Assembly: GCF_012928505.1 (NCBI RefSeq)
Contig: NZ_JABBJN010000007.1
Location: forward strand, 1 to 64,000
Origin: Achromobacter sp. Bel
GTDB taxonomy: Bacteria; Pseudomonadota; Gammaproteobacteria; Burkholderiales; Burkholderiaceae_B
Reading direction: 5' to 3'
Length of the DNA stretch: 64,000 nucleotides
Shown: piece by piece, positions 34,232 through 42,932 of the stretch
How the letters are laid out: every line of letters begins with the position of its first letter
Numbering within the stretch: position 1 is the first letter of the stretch
Translations under genes and position numbers: made by a program
Notes under the pieces: generated by a model
The model's database searches: none
Told to the model about the DNA's origin: nothing
The model's input: only the letters and a program-made list of their open reading frames with translations

Positions 34232-35421
34232 GCCTGCACCATTTCGGTCCGCGTGTAGGCGTCCGGGAAGCCGAAGCGGTTCAGCCCGCCCACGGATTCG
34301 ATCGCGCGTTTGACGTAACGGTCGTCGACCAACTCACGCGCGGCGCGTGCCGGGTCCAGGTCGGACAGGAAGCCTCGGTCGGCCTCGATCAGCGTATCGC
34401 GCAAGCGGCGCACCAGCTCCTCGGTATAGCTGGGGAACGGATAGGGCTGGAAGTCGATACGGCGTTCGTCCCAATCGGCGTGGCGGATAGCGCCGCTGCC
34501 CAGGTACGCCTCGCGGTCGGACGCCGGCGGCGCCAACACCTTGGTCAAAGCCGGCAGGCCGTGCGGCGTATAGCGGTTAATGCCTTCCTTGGACAACAGC
34601 TGGGCGGTCTCCGAACGGTGGTCGCGTATCCACAATTGCGCCTGCACGATGGCGTCCACCACCTTTTGCGACCACTCGGGGCGTTGCTCCAGGTCGCGCT
34701 CGTGCATGAAGACCACGCAGCAGGCATGGTTGCGCCAGACGTCGCCGGTAAAGCGCAGCACCTTGCCCACGCCCAGGGTCTCGGCGACGGCGTTGAAGGG
34801 TTCGGCCACGATGTAGCCGGCGATGCGATTCTGCGCCAGCGCGGGTGGCATGTCGGCCGGCGCCATGACGATCAGGTTCACTTCGTTTGCGCCGACCGAC
34901 CCGTCTTTCCGCGCCACCGGCGTCAGGCCGTTCTCGCGCAACAGGTACTGCAGCATGACGTTGTGGATGGAATACCAGAACGGAATGGCGACCGTCTTGC
35001 CGCCCAGTTCCTTGACGTTGTTGATGGCGGGCGCGACCGTCAGGCCCGATCCGCCCACGTGGTTCCAGGCCACCACCTTGGCCGGCACCTTGCTGCCAAA
35101 GCGCGCCCATACCGTCATCGGCGACAGCAGGTGCACCACGTTCACCTGGCCGGAAATGAAGGCTTCAATCACCTGTGCCCAACTGCGCAGCAATGTCGGC
35201 TTTTCCGCTTTGACGCCGGCCTTGTCGAACAAGCCGTTGTTGTGCGCCACCAGCAACGGCGCAGCGTCCGTGATAGGCAGGTAACCGATGCGCACCGGCG
35301 CGTCGGGCTCGCTCTGCGCGCGGGCGTTGAACGCCGACAGCAATGAGGTTGCACCGCCTGCCGTCAGCAGGGCCGAGAGTTTCAACCAGTCGCGACGCGA
35401 CATGTGTTCCAGGCACATCAA
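34228..35421 (-). CDS. Tat-exported NitT/TauT-type ABC substrate-binding protein
   Basis: 397 residues. The twin-arginine signal SRRDWLKLSALLTAGG with Ala-rich cleavage near NARAQ predicts folded export. An internal ATG at 35403 (MSRRDW) gives the more usual Tat start. The CmpA/NrtA-like domain shows VRIGYLPITDAAPLLVAHNNGLFDKAGV, GQVNVVHLLSPMTVW and GGKTVAIPFWYSIHNVML. Nitrate-, bicarbonate- and sulfonate-binding relatives share this form; the ligand cannot be read from the sequence. Operon partners are an ATPase, a permease, an acyl-CoA-dehydrogenase-like flavoprotein and an AhpD-like protein. Confidence 0.85.
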   Translation of the reverse strand: MMCLEHMSRRDWLKLSALLTAGGATSLLSAFNARAQSEPDAPVRIGYLPITDAAPLLVAHNNGLFDKAGVKAEKPTLLRSWAQVIEAFISGQVNVVHLLSPMTVWARFGSKVPAKVVAWNHVGGSGLTVAPAINNVKELGGKTVAIPFWYSIHNVMLQYLLRENGLTPVARKDGSVGANEVNLIVMAPADMPPALAQNRIAGYIVAEPFNAVAETLGVGKVLRFTGDVWRNHACCVVFMHERDLEQRPEWSQKVVDAIVQAQLWIRDHRSETAQLLSKEGINRYTPHGLPALTKVLAPPASDREAYLGSGAIRHADWDERRIDFQPYPFPSYTEELVRRLRDTLIEADRGFLSDLDPARAARELVDDRYVKRAIESVGGLNRFGFPDAYTRTEMVQA

Positions 35422-35451
35422 TGAGCTCCTAGCAAGGGGTCAAACGTCAGT

Positions 35452-36249
35452 TCAAACCAGCGCGGCATCGTCGCGCACGGCCCGCAGCGCAGCACGCAAG
35501 CGAGTCAGGATTTCCAGGCGCAGCGCGCCCATTTCAGGCAACAGGTCGGCGCGCGGGTGCGGCAGCGCCACCTGCCATATGCCCAGGATGCGTCCCGGCG
35601 CGCCGCCCAGCAGCACGATCCGGTCGGCCAGCACCAGTGCTTCGTCGATATCGTGCGTGATCAGGACGGCGGCGGTCCGAAAGTCGGCCACGACCTTGCG
35701 CAGCAACGCCTGCATATCGCTGCGCGTCACTTCGTCCAGCGCGCCGAAGGGTTCGTCCAGCAGCAGCACCGACGGCTGGCGCGCCAGGCAGCGCGCCAGG
35801 GCGGTGCGCTGCGCCATGCCGCCGGACAATTGCGACGGACGCAGATGCCGCGCATGTGACAGGCCGACTTCGTCGATGGCCTGGTCGATTCGCGTCCGGC
35901 GCTGGCTGTCCGTCAGCGCGGGTTGATGCTTGAAATCCAGGCCGAACGCGACATTGCGTTCCAGCGACAGCCAAGGCAAGAGGCTGGGGTCCTGAAACGC
36001 GACGGCCACGCGGGGATGCACACCCGTCAGCGGCGCGCCTTCCATCAATAGCGACCCGGCCGTGGCGGTCTGCAAACCCGCCAGCACGCGCAGCAGGCTG
36101 GACTTGCCTGCCCCGCTGGCGCCCAACACCGCCACCACTTCGCCGCGCGCCAAATCGAGATCCACGCCATGGAAGACGGGGCCGGCCGCGCCGGCATAGC
36201 GCAACGCCAAGCCGCGCGCCTGCAATACCGGTGGCACACCGCCCGTCAT
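35452..36249 (-). CDS. NitT/TauT-type ABC transporter ATPase
   Basis: 265 residues. Walker A GASGAGKSSLLRVLAG, Q-loop AFQDPSLLPWLSLERNV, signature LSGGMAQRTALARCLA, Walker B VLLLDEPFGALDE and switch His in LITHDIDEAL are all present. It is an SsuB/TauB/NrtD-type subunit. It starts within the last codons of the flavoprotein gene (4-bp overlap). Confidence 0.93.
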   Translation of the reverse strand: MTGGVPPVLQARGLALRYAGAAGPVFHGVDLDLARGEVVAVLGASGAGKSSLLRVLAGLQTATAGSLLMEGAPLTGVHPRVAVAFQDPSLLPWLSLERNVAFGLDFKHQPALTDSQRRTRIDQAIDEVGLSHARHLRPSQLSGGMAQRTALARCLARQPSVLLLDEPFGALDEVTRSDMQALLRKVVADFRTAAVLITHDIDEALVLADRIVLLGGAPGRILGIWQVALPHPRADLLPEMGALRLEILTRLRAALRAVRDDAALV

Positions 36250-37379
36250 GCAGCGGCCTCGGCAGCCAGCTTGGCCTGGCGTTTGGCCAGTTCGGTCTTC
36301 AACTGGACCAGGCTGGGCGTGACGATCGGCAGGAATGCCGCTTCGCGCCAGCGCCGGGCAAACCCGGCCCCGGCGGGCTTCAGATAGGCGGCGCCCCCGC
36401 TGGCCTGCAATTCCAGCTGCACCGCTTGATGGGCCGCTTCGGCCAGCGCAATGCGGATGTCGAACAGGGCCCAGGGTTCGGACACAAAGCGGTCGCTGCG
36501 CACGCCGGCGATCAGGCTGGCGCTAAGCGCTTCAACCTGTGCGTGCAGGGCACGCAGCGGCTCGCCCAGGATGCCGCGCGACGCCTGGCCTTGGCCGGTT
36601 TGCGTTGCGGCTTGCAGGGCTCGGCGCGCCAGCCCGATGGACAGGCCGCATTGCAGGCCGGCAAAGGCCGGACGCGCCCGCGGCAGATATTGCCGGGCGT
36701 CGGGATGGATCAGCCATTCCGGGCCGATACGCACCCCCTGCACGGCCAGCGCCGCGGTGTTGCTGGATTGCAAGGCCAGCAAGGACAGGTCCGGGCTGCG
36801 GACCAGGCCGGCGATGTCGTGCGGCAGCGCCACCACGGCGGGCGTGCCGTCAGGCGCCGTGACCGCCGCCGCCACCAGAAAACCCTGCGGCCGCAAGTTC
36901 GTCACCCACGGCATGCGGCCGTCCAGCAGCCATTCGCCGTCGGCATCGCGGGCGCCGATCTGCAGGGATTCGATGCCCGACAGGAACTTCATGGCGTTGG
37001 ACAGCGCGGTCGCGCCGGCTTGTTCACCCGCCAGCAGCGGCGCCATCCAGGCATCGGCCAACGCCGTGTTCGGGCTGCGCAACAGGTATTCGATAAAGAC
37101 GCGCTGGCTCCAGGCCACGAAGGCGCTGGCGACCGAGCGTTCCGCCACCTGGGAAACGGCTTCAATGGCATCGCCGATGTCGGTGCCCGCCAAGCCGCCT
37201 TGGCCCGCCGGCACGCCGATGCGGAACAGGCCGCCGTCGGCCAGCCGGGGCAGCACGGCGGCGGCGTCCAGGCTGCCGTCATCCAGGGCGTCGGCGCGCT
37301 GATCCAGCCATGCCGCCAGATCCTCGGACAAGGTCCAGCCTGCGGCGGACTCGTCGCTGAACCTTTGCTCCGCCATCAC
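36246..37379 (-). CDS. Acyl-CoA-dehydrogenase-fold flavoprotein (SfnB/DszC-like)
   Basis: 377 residues. The acyl-CoA dehydrogenase fold is seen in an N-terminal helical region (LPRLADGGLFRIGVPAGQGGLAGTDIGDAIEAVSQVAERSVASAFVAWSQ split by blanks), a middle beta domain (GEWLLDGRMPWVTNLRPQGFLV) and a C-terminal helical bundle. It is shorter and more divergent than true acyl-CoA dehydrogenases and sits inside a NitT/TauT ABC operon. That context favours the flavin-dependent monooxygenase side of the family (DszC/SfnB), acting on an imported sulfur- or nitrogen-containing organic compound. That role is inference. Confidence 0.75.
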   Translation of the reverse strand: MMAEQRFSDESAAGWTLSEDLAAWLDQRADALDDGSLDAAAVLPRLADGGLFRIGVPAGQGGLAGTDIGDAIEAVSQVAERSVASAFVAWSQRVFIEYLLRSPNTALADAWMAPLLAGEQAGATALSNAMKFLSGIESLQIGARDADGEWLLDGRMPWVTNLRPQGFLVAAAVTAPDGTPAVVALPHDIAGLVRSPDLSLLALQSSNTAALAVQGVRIGPEWLIHPDARQYLPRARPAFAGLQCGLSIGLARRALQAATQTGQGQASRGILGEPLRALHAQVEALSASLIAGVRSDRFVSEPWALFDIRIALAEAAHQAVQLELQASGGAAYLKPAGAGFARRWREAAFLPIVTPSLVQLKTELAKRQAKLAAEAAA

Positions 37380-37930
37380 GCGCCGCTCCAGGCGTAGTCG
37401 CGCAATTGGTCGTTCAACGGCGTCTGGGCCAGGTTGTTGCCGAAGTTGCAGATCGTGGCCAGGCCGACGCCCACGATGACTTCCAAGGCGTTGCCGTCCG
37501 AGTAGCCGGCGTCGCGCAATGCCTGCAAGGCCTCGTCGCTGACGCGGCCGCGCGTCTGGATGACGGCCTCGGTAAAGGCGGCCAGGGCTTGCAGACGTTC
37601 ATCGGGCAGCACGCCCTGGGCGCGTAGCGCATCCACGACTTCGGGCGACAGTCTGGCCTTGTTGCGGGCCAGCGCCGTATGGCCGGCCACGCAGAACGTG
37701 CAGCCATGGCGGGTGCCCGCCACCAGTTGGACGACTTCGCGTTCCTGCAGGGTGAGGCCCGCGCGCGCATTGATCTGCGACAGCGTCTGGTAGGCCTCCA
37801 GCGCGACGGGCGCGTTGGCCAGCACCCCCAGCAGATTGGACAGGTATCCCGACGCCTGTTCCGCGGCGGCCAGCGCGGCGCGCGTGGGTTCGGGAGCGCT
37901 TTGCGCGGTATGGACAGGCAAACGGGCCAT
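37376..37930 (-). CDS. Carboxymuconolactone decarboxylase/AhpD-family protein
   Basis: 184 residues, first gene of the operon, with GGAG before the ATG. The redox motif GCTFCVAGH (C77, C80, H84) after EREVVQLVAGTRH is the alkylhydroperoxidase AhpD active site, so peroxidase or thiol-disulfide activity is likely rather than lactone decarboxylation. It overlaps the flavoprotein gene by 4 bp and may remove peroxide produced by uncoupled flavin chemistry. Controlled region shared with the divergent AraC gene. Confidence 0.85.
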   Translation of the reverse strand: MARLPVHTAQSAPEPTRAALAAAEQASGYLSNLLGVLANAPVALEAYQTLSQINARAGLTLQEREVVQLVAGTRHGCTFCVAGHTALARNKARLSPEVVDALRAQGVLPDERLQALAAFTEAVIQTRGRVSDEALQALRDAGYSDGNALEVIVGVGLATICNFGNNLAQTPLNDQLRDYAWSGA

Positions 37931-38134
37931 GAAGATCTCCTGGGGTATCGTAGAAAACCATATTGTGCGGGTGGCCGGCAACAAGCGACAATGCACGAAG
38001 ATCGCAACTTGATGCTAGATCTTATCGACTTTCAGCTATGCGCTTATAACCGGATTCGATCTTCCATCATCCTCGCAAACTGCGACGGCGTTCTGACCGG
38101 ATCAGTTTGACGCCCCCTACCCGGCCCATCCATC

Positions 38135-39064
38135 TTGCCCTTGCATCCCGACCATACCGACCAGGCCGCCGTAGATGCCCTGTTGCTGTCCAGCCTGGAA
38201 GTCCAATCCAGCCTGTATCACCTGGGGCAATACTGCGGCAATTGGTCCGCCAGCACCAGCGGGCGGGCACGCGCCAGTTTTCATCTGATCCTGCATGGCC
38301 GTTGCCGGGTCGACCTGGGCGAAGGGCAAGACGCGCTGACGCTGGCCGCGGGCGACGGCATCTTCTTCCTGCACGACATCCCCCATGCCCTGACGCCGCT
38401 GGACCCGCCCGCTTCCGGCACCACCCTGTGCACGGCCATGGAGCCGCTGCTGCCGCGGCAAGCCGACAGCACGGGCCTTGCTTGCGGCTTTTTCCAGTTC
38501 CGCCCCGGCCTGGCGGACCTGTTGGCCGACACGCTGCCCGACTTCCTGGTGCTGCGTGCCGATGACGAACGCTTCCGCACGGCCCGGGGCGTCTTTGAAT
38601 TGATCTTGGGCGAAACGGCGCGCGAACCCGGCGCCTCGCCCGTGGTGCTGGAACGGCTGACCGACCTGCTGATCTTCTTCATGCTGCGCCATCTGGCCAT
38701 CCACGACCGGCAGGCCTACGGCCTGTTCGTACTGGCGCGGGATCCGGCCATGGCAGGCCTGCTTCAAGCCATTCTGGAGGATCCCGCCGCCACCTGGAGC
38801 CTGCAGGACATGGCGGACCGCCTGCATATGTCAACGGCGACGTTCCATCGGCGCTTCACGCTGCAAAGCGGCACGACGCCTGCGCAGTTGCTGCAGCGGT
38901 TGCGGATGCGGGTGGCGCGCCGCCTCCTGAGCCAGGGCATGGGCATCCAGGACGCGGCCGAACGCGTGGGGTATCAATCCCAGGCCGCGTTCAGCCGTGT
39001 GTTCCAGCGTACGGAAGGCATAGCGCCTTCGGTCTGGCGCAAGCGCGGCGTGGCGCAAGGCTAG
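38135..39064 (+). CDS. AraC-family regulator with cupin sensor domain
   Basis: 309 residues from a TTG start. A stop lies 24 bases upstream in frame and no better start is seen. The N-terminal cupin-like domain (FHLILHGRCRVDLGEGQDALTLAAGDGIFFLHDIPHAL) is of the AraC-binding cupin_6 type. The C-terminal double helix-turn-helix has WSLQDMADRLHMSTATFHRRF and GIQDAAERVGYQSQAAFSRVFQRTEG. It is divergent from the CMD-flavoprotein-ABC operon across 204 bp, so it probably regulates that operon. Confidence 0.85.
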   Translation: MPLHPDHTDQAAVDALLLSSLEVQSSLYHLGQYCGNWSASTSGRARASFHLILHGRCRVDLGEGQDALTLAAGDGIFFLHDIPHALTPLDPPASGTTLCTAMEPLLPRQADSTGLACGFFQFRPGLADLLADTLPDFLVLRADDERFRTARGVFELILGETAREPGASPVVLERLTDLLIFFMLRHLAIHDRQAYGLFVLARDPAMAGLLQAILEDPAATWSLQDMADRLHMSTATFHRRFTLQSGTTPAQLLQRLRMRVARRLLSQGMGIQDAAERVGYQSQAAFSRVFQRTEGIAPSVWRKRGVAQG

Positions 39065-39084
39065 GAGGAAAGGCGCCCCAACCG

Positions 39085-39201
39085 TCAGCCCAAGCCCAGC
39101 AGCAGTTCTGCCAGCACGCCGGGATGCGTGATGTGCGCTTCGTGCGGGGCGGGCAACCCGGCAGCCAGTTTCAACAGGGTCCTACGGGGAATCAGCGTCA
39201 T
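39085..39201 (-). pseudogene. Possible C-terminal remnant of an alpha/beta hydrolase
   Basis: A 38-codon frame (ATG at 39201) immediately behind metY reads MTLIPRRTLLKLAAGLPAPH then EAHITHPGVLAELLLGLG. The preceding codons give Asp-Ala, so DxxTLIP and HITHP resemble the acid and His motifs at the end of alpha/beta-hydrolase domains, but most of the fold is missing. It could also be a chance short frame. Confidence 0.3.
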
Positions 39202-39205
39202 TGCG

Positions 39206-40501
39206 TCACACCTGCGCCAGCGCCTGTTCCAGATCGGCGATCAGGTCGTCGATGTGCTCGATCCCGATCGACAGGCGCACGGTTTCTTCGCGCACGCCGG
39301 CCTTTTGCAGTTCTTCAGGATTCAGCTGGCGGTGCGTGGTGGACGCCGGGTGCGTAGCCAGCGACTTCGAATCGCCGATGTTGACCAGGCGCGTGAACAG
39401 CTGCAGGGCGTCCTGGAAGCGTGCGCCGGCGTCGCGGCCGCCCTTCACGCCGAAGGTGAACAGGCCCGGGACCTTGCCGCCCAGGTACTTCTTTGCCAAC
39501 GCATGGTCGGGGTGGTCCGGCAAACCGGCGTAGTTCACCCATTCCACCTTCGGGTGCTCGCGCAGGTAGCTGGCCACCTTGACGGCGTTTTCGACGATGC
39601 GGTCCACGCGCAGCGCCAACGTTTCGATGCCTTGCAGGATCTGGAACGAATTGAACGGCGAGATCGCCGCGCCCGTGTTGCGCAACGGCACGACCCGCGC
39701 ACGGCCGATGTAGGCGGCGGCGCCGAAGGCTTCGGTGTAGACCACGCCGTGGTAGCTGACATCAGGTTCGTTCAGGCGCTTGAAGCGGGCCTTGTGTTCG
39801 GCCCAGGGGAACTTGCCGGAATCGATGATGGCGCCGCCCAGGCTCGTGCCGTGGCCGCCCAGGTACTTGGTCAACGACTGCACCACGATGTCGGCGCCGT
39901 GCTCGATCGGGCGCAGCAGGTACGGCGACGGCACGGTGTTGTCCACGATCAGCGGCAGGCCATGGCGATGGGCCACGTCGGCCAGCGCGGCGATGTCGGT
40001 GATGTTGCCCAGTGGGTTGCCGACCGACTCCGCGAAGATGGCCTTGGTGCGGTCGTCGATCAGCGCCTCGAAAGCGGCCACGTCGCTGGGGTTGGCGAAG
40101 CGCGTGGTGATGCCGTACTGCGGCAGCGTGTGTGCAAGCAGGTTGTAAGTGCCGCCGTACAGCGTGCTGGACGACACGATGTTGTCGCCCGCTTCAGCGA
40201 TGGTCAGGATGGAATAGGTAACCGCGGCCTGGCCCGAGGCCAGCGCCAGCGCGGCGATGCCGCCTTCCAGCGCCGCCACGCGCTGTTCCAGCACGTCGGT
40301 CGTGGGGTTCATGATGCGGGTATAGATGTTGCCCGGCACCTTAAGGTCGAACAGGTCGGCGCCGTGCTGCGTGTCGTCGAACGCATAGGCGACCGTTTGA
40401 TAGATGGGCACGGCCACGGCGCGCGTCGTGGGGTCGGGCCGGTAGCCGCCATGCACGGCAACGGTTTCCAAGCGCCAGTTAGGCTTCTTCGGTTCGGTCA
40501 T
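39206..40501 (-). CDS. metY: O-acetylhomoserine aminocarboxypropyltransferase (sulfhydrylase)
   Basis: 431 residues of the Cys/Met-metabolism PLP family, the length expected for MetY. The start WRLETVAVHGGYRPDPTTRAVAVPIYQTVAYAFDDTQHGADLF, the substrate loop YTRIMNPTTDVLEQRVAALEGG and the PLP Lys in VVQSLTKYLGGHGTSLGG are clear. Product: homocysteine from O-acetylhomoserine and sulfide, in the cytoplasm. It lies 36 bp behind the class V aminotransferase on the same strand and is likely cotranscribed with it. Confidence 0.93.
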   Translation of the reverse strand: MTEPKKPNWRLETVAVHGGYRPDPTTRAVAVPIYQTVAYAFDDTQHGADLFDLKVPGNIYTRIMNPTTDVLEQRVAALEGGIAALALASGQAAVTYSILTIAEAGDNIVSSSTLYGGTYNLLAHTLPQYGITTRFANPSDVAAFEALIDDRTKAIFAESVGNPLGNITDIAALADVAHRHGLPLIVDNTVPSPYLLRPIEHGADIVVQSLTKYLGGHGTSLGGAIIDSGKFPWAEHKARFKRLNEPDVSYHGVVYTEAFGAAAYIGRARVVPLRNTGAAISPFNSFQILQGIETLALRVDRIVENAVKVASYLREHPKVEWVNYAGLPDHPDHALAKKYLGGKVPGLFTFGVKGGRDAGARFQDALQLFTRLVNIGDSKSLATHPASTTHRQLNPEELQKAGVREETVRLSIGIEHIDDLIADLEQALAQV

Positions 40502-40537
40502 GTGTCTCTCCTTGAGATGCGTTATTGATGATTCAGA

Positions 40538-41677
40538 TCAGACGCCAAGCGCGCGCACGGCGCGCAAGATGCGTTCGACGTCTGCATGATTGTTGTAGGC
40601 GCCGACGGACACGCGCACGTAACCATACTCCACAACGCTGGCAACCACGCCCGCCTGATTCAGATGGGCCAGGGCGGCGGTGGGATCGGCCACGCGCAAC
40701 GCCGTGGTGGTGCTGCGCATTGCGGCGCCGGCTGGCGACACCACCTGCGCGCCTAGCCCGCGCAAGCCGTCGCCAAGCGCCTGCGACAGTTCCAGCACCC
40801 ATGGTTCGATGCGCTCGGGCTGCGCGCCTTCGATCAAATCCAATGCGCCCGCCCAGCCGGCGATGCCAGGATAGTTGAGGTTGCCGGATTCCAGCCGGCG
40901 CGCATCGTCCGCGTCGGAGACGCCCACCTGCCATTGCAGACCGGACTTGTCCAAGGTGGTCACGCCAGACGGGCCGATATAGAGCGGCTCCAGCGCATCC
41001 AGCAGCTTGGGCGACACGTGCAGGAAGCCCACGCCCAGCGGGCCCAGCAGGCCTTTGTGCGCGCCGCATGCGAACGCGTCCACGTGCCATTCATCGACCT
41101 GGGCGCGCAACAGGCCCGCGCCCTGGATGCCGTCGACGACCAACCAGATCCCGAGCGCCGCGCAACGGCGGCCCAGCTCGGCGATGTCGGTGCGCAAGCC
41201 CGTGCCGTACTGCACCCAGGACACGGCGATCAATCGGGTGCGGGCGTCGACATGCCGCCACAGGTCATCAACGGTGTAGCGGTGCGCATTTGCCTGCGCC
41301 ACCCGCACCTGCACGCCGCGGCGGCGCAGGTTCAGCCAGGGCAAGGCGTTCGTGGGATGTTCCTGGTCGTCGACGATCAGGTTGTCGCCGTCTTGCCATG
41401 CCAGGCCTTGCGCGACAGTGTTCAAGCCTTCGGTGGTGTTCTTGGTGAAGGCAAGCCGGCGCGGGTCTCCGCCAATCAGCCGAGCCAGCCGCACGCGCAA
41501 GGCATCCGCATCGCGCAGCCATTGCGGTTTGTCGCTGCGGGCATGCGTGATGCCGTCGAAGAAGGCGGCGACAGCGTCCGCCACCTTTGGCGATAGCGGG
41601 CTGGTGTAGGCGATGTTGGCGTAGGCCTTGTCACGCGTGACGGGAAAAAACTGCCTGAATTCGTCCTGCCAGCTCAT
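40538..41677 (-). CDS. Class V aminotransferase (NifS/CsdA-like fold)
   Basis: 379 residues from the ATG at 41677, with GGAAGG six bases upstream. The PLP-binding Lys is in DAFACGAHKGLLGPLGVGFL, and FTKNTTEGLNTVAQGL, DDQEHPTNALPW and VDGIQGAGLL are family landmarks. The substrate Cys loop of cysteine desulfurases is not evident, so isopenicillin-epimerase-like or C-S lyase activity is possible. Location upstream of metY hints at sulfur amino-acid metabolism. Confidence 0.82.
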   Translation of the reverse strand: MSWQDEFRQFFPVTRDKAYANIAYTSPLSPKVADAVAAFFDGITHARSDKPQWLRDADALRVRLARLIGGDPRRLAFTKNTTEGLNTVAQGLAWQDGDNLIVDDQEHPTNALPWLNLRRRGVQVRVAQANAHRYTVDDLWRHVDARTRLIAVSWVQYGTGLRTDIAELGRRCAALGIWLVVDGIQGAGLLRAQVDEWHVDAFACGAHKGLLGPLGVGFLHVSPKLLDALEPLYIGPSGVTTLDKSGLQWQVGVSDADDARRLESGNLNYPGIAGWAGALDLIEGAQPERIEPWVLELSQALGDGLRGLGAQVVSPAGAAMRSTTTALRVADPTAALAHLNQAGVVASVVEYGYVRVSVGAYNNHADVERILRAVRALGV

Positions 41678-41762
41678 GCGCGACCTTCCCTGTGATTCCA
41701 ACTTGGTATGCCGGAATTCTAGGTATATGACGCGGATCTGGATAAGGCTTAGTTCTTATATT

Positions 41763-41776
41763 GATATGACCATATC
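41763..41776. promoter_or_regulatory. Palindrome upstream of the amino-acid ABC system
   Basis: GATATG-AC-CATATC is a perfect inverted repeat in the 169-bp AT-rich spacer between the divergent aminotransferase and substrate-binding genes. It is a candidate operator; the cognate regulator is unknown. Confidence 0.45.
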
Positions 41777-41846
41777 GTCGCTCGGAAACCTGCGGCATCC
41801 GCTCATAATTCATGCCTTTCTTGCATACACACGATACGGGAACGGC

Positions 41847-42869
41847 ATGCGATTGACTCGATTATTCAAAGCAGCGGGCGTCGCGACGGCGCTGACGATC
41901 GCCGGCGCCGCGCACGCCGGCACGGTGGACACCATCAAGAAACGCGGCGAACTGGTGTGTGGCGTCAGCCAGGGTTCGGCGGGCTTGTCGATCGCCGACA
42001 AGCAGGGCCGCTGGACGGGCCTGGACGCGGACCTGTGCCGCGCGCTGGCCGCCGCCGTGCTGGGCGACGCCGAGAAGACGCGCTTCGTTCCGCTCAGTTC
42101 GCAGCAGCGCTTTCCCGCGTTGCAATCTGGCGAGATCGACGTCCTGAACCGCAACACGACCATCACGTCCAGCCGCGACGCGGGTCTGGGGATCGTGTCC
42201 GCCGGCATCGTCTTCTATGACGGTCAGGGCTTTCTTGTGCCGCGCAAGCTGGGCGTCAAAAGCGCCACCGAACTGGATGGCGCGCAGGTCTGCGTACAGC
42301 CCGGCACGGTCAACGAACAGAACCTGGTCGACTACTTCAAGAAGCACACGCTCACGTACCGCCCGGTGGTGATCGAGAACCTGGTGGAACTGGAGCAGGC
42401 CTTCTATGCCGGCCGATGCGACGTCTATCTGTCGGACGCCTCCACGCTGGCGGCCAGCCGCGCCGCGCGGGCCGGTAAACCGGACGACTTCGTGATCTTG
42501 CCCGAGCGCATCAACAAATCGCCGCTGGGCCCCTTCGTGCGGCAGGACGACGCCAATTGGGCGGCCATCGTGCGCTGGACCGTCAACGCGCTGGTCGCCG
42601 CCGAAGAGCTCGGCATCACGGCCAAGAATGCCGACAGCCAGACGCAAAGCACCGATGCGCAGGTCCGCCGCCTGCTGGGCGTGGACGCGGGCATCGGCAA
42701 GAGTTTCGGCCTGGATGAAAGCTGGGCGAAGAACGCCATCAAGGCCGTCGGCAATTATGGCGAAGTGTGGGACCGCAACCTGGGCGCGGCCACGCCGTTA
42801 AAGCTGGACCGCGGCCTGAACGCGCAATGGAACCAGGGCGGCCTGCTATATGCACCGCCGTTCCAGTGA
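41847..42869 (+). CDS. General L-amino-acid ABC transporter substrate-binding protein (AapJ-like)
   Basis: 340 residues with a signal peptide (LFKAAGVATALTIAGAAHAGTV). The family-3 solute-binding domain contains DTIKKRGELVCGVSQGSAGLS, RWTGLDADLCRALAAAVLGD and RFPALQSGEIDVLNRNTTIT, matching the AapJ/BztA group of broad-range amino-acid receptors. C-terminal WDRNLG is also typical. It is followed by an intrinsic terminator and then the fused permease, consistent with high receptor-to-permease expression. Confidence 0.88.
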   Translation: MRLTRLFKAAGVATALTIAGAAHAGTVDTIKKRGELVCGVSQGSAGLSIADKQGRWTGLDADLCRALAAAVLGDAEKTRFVPLSSQQRFPALQSGEIDVLNRNTTITSSRDAGLGIVSAGIVFYDGQGFLVPRKLGVKSATELDGAQVCVQPGTVNEQNLVDYFKKHTLTYRPVVIENLVELEQAFYAGRCDVYLSDASTLAASRAARAGKPDDFVILPERINKSPLGPFVRQDDANWAAIVRWTVNALVAAEELGITAKNADSQTQSTDAQVRRLLGVDAGIGKSFGLDESWAKNAIKAVGNYGEVWDRNLGAATPLKLDRGLNAQWNQGGLLYAPPFQ

Positions 42870-42891
42870 GCTTGATCCCCTGAACGCGGCA

Positions 42892-42914
42892 GGCGGGCCT
42901 TTTGCCCGCCTTTT
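42892..42914 (+). terminator. Intrinsic terminator/attenuator between receptor and permease genes
   Basis: GGCGGGC (42892-42898), CTTTT loop, GCCCGCC (42904-42910), then TTTT. It is a perfect 7-bp GC stem with a short T-run 23 bp after the receptor stop and 19 bp before the permease ATG. Partial termination here would give more receptor than permease mRNA. Confidence 0.75.
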
Positions 42915-42932
42915 GCATTGGTACCGGCCATC

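Noticed and set aside
39128-40528. A 466-codon open frame on the plus strand
   Set aside because: Antisense to metY, which has a complete PLP-enzyme sequence; no recognisable domains.
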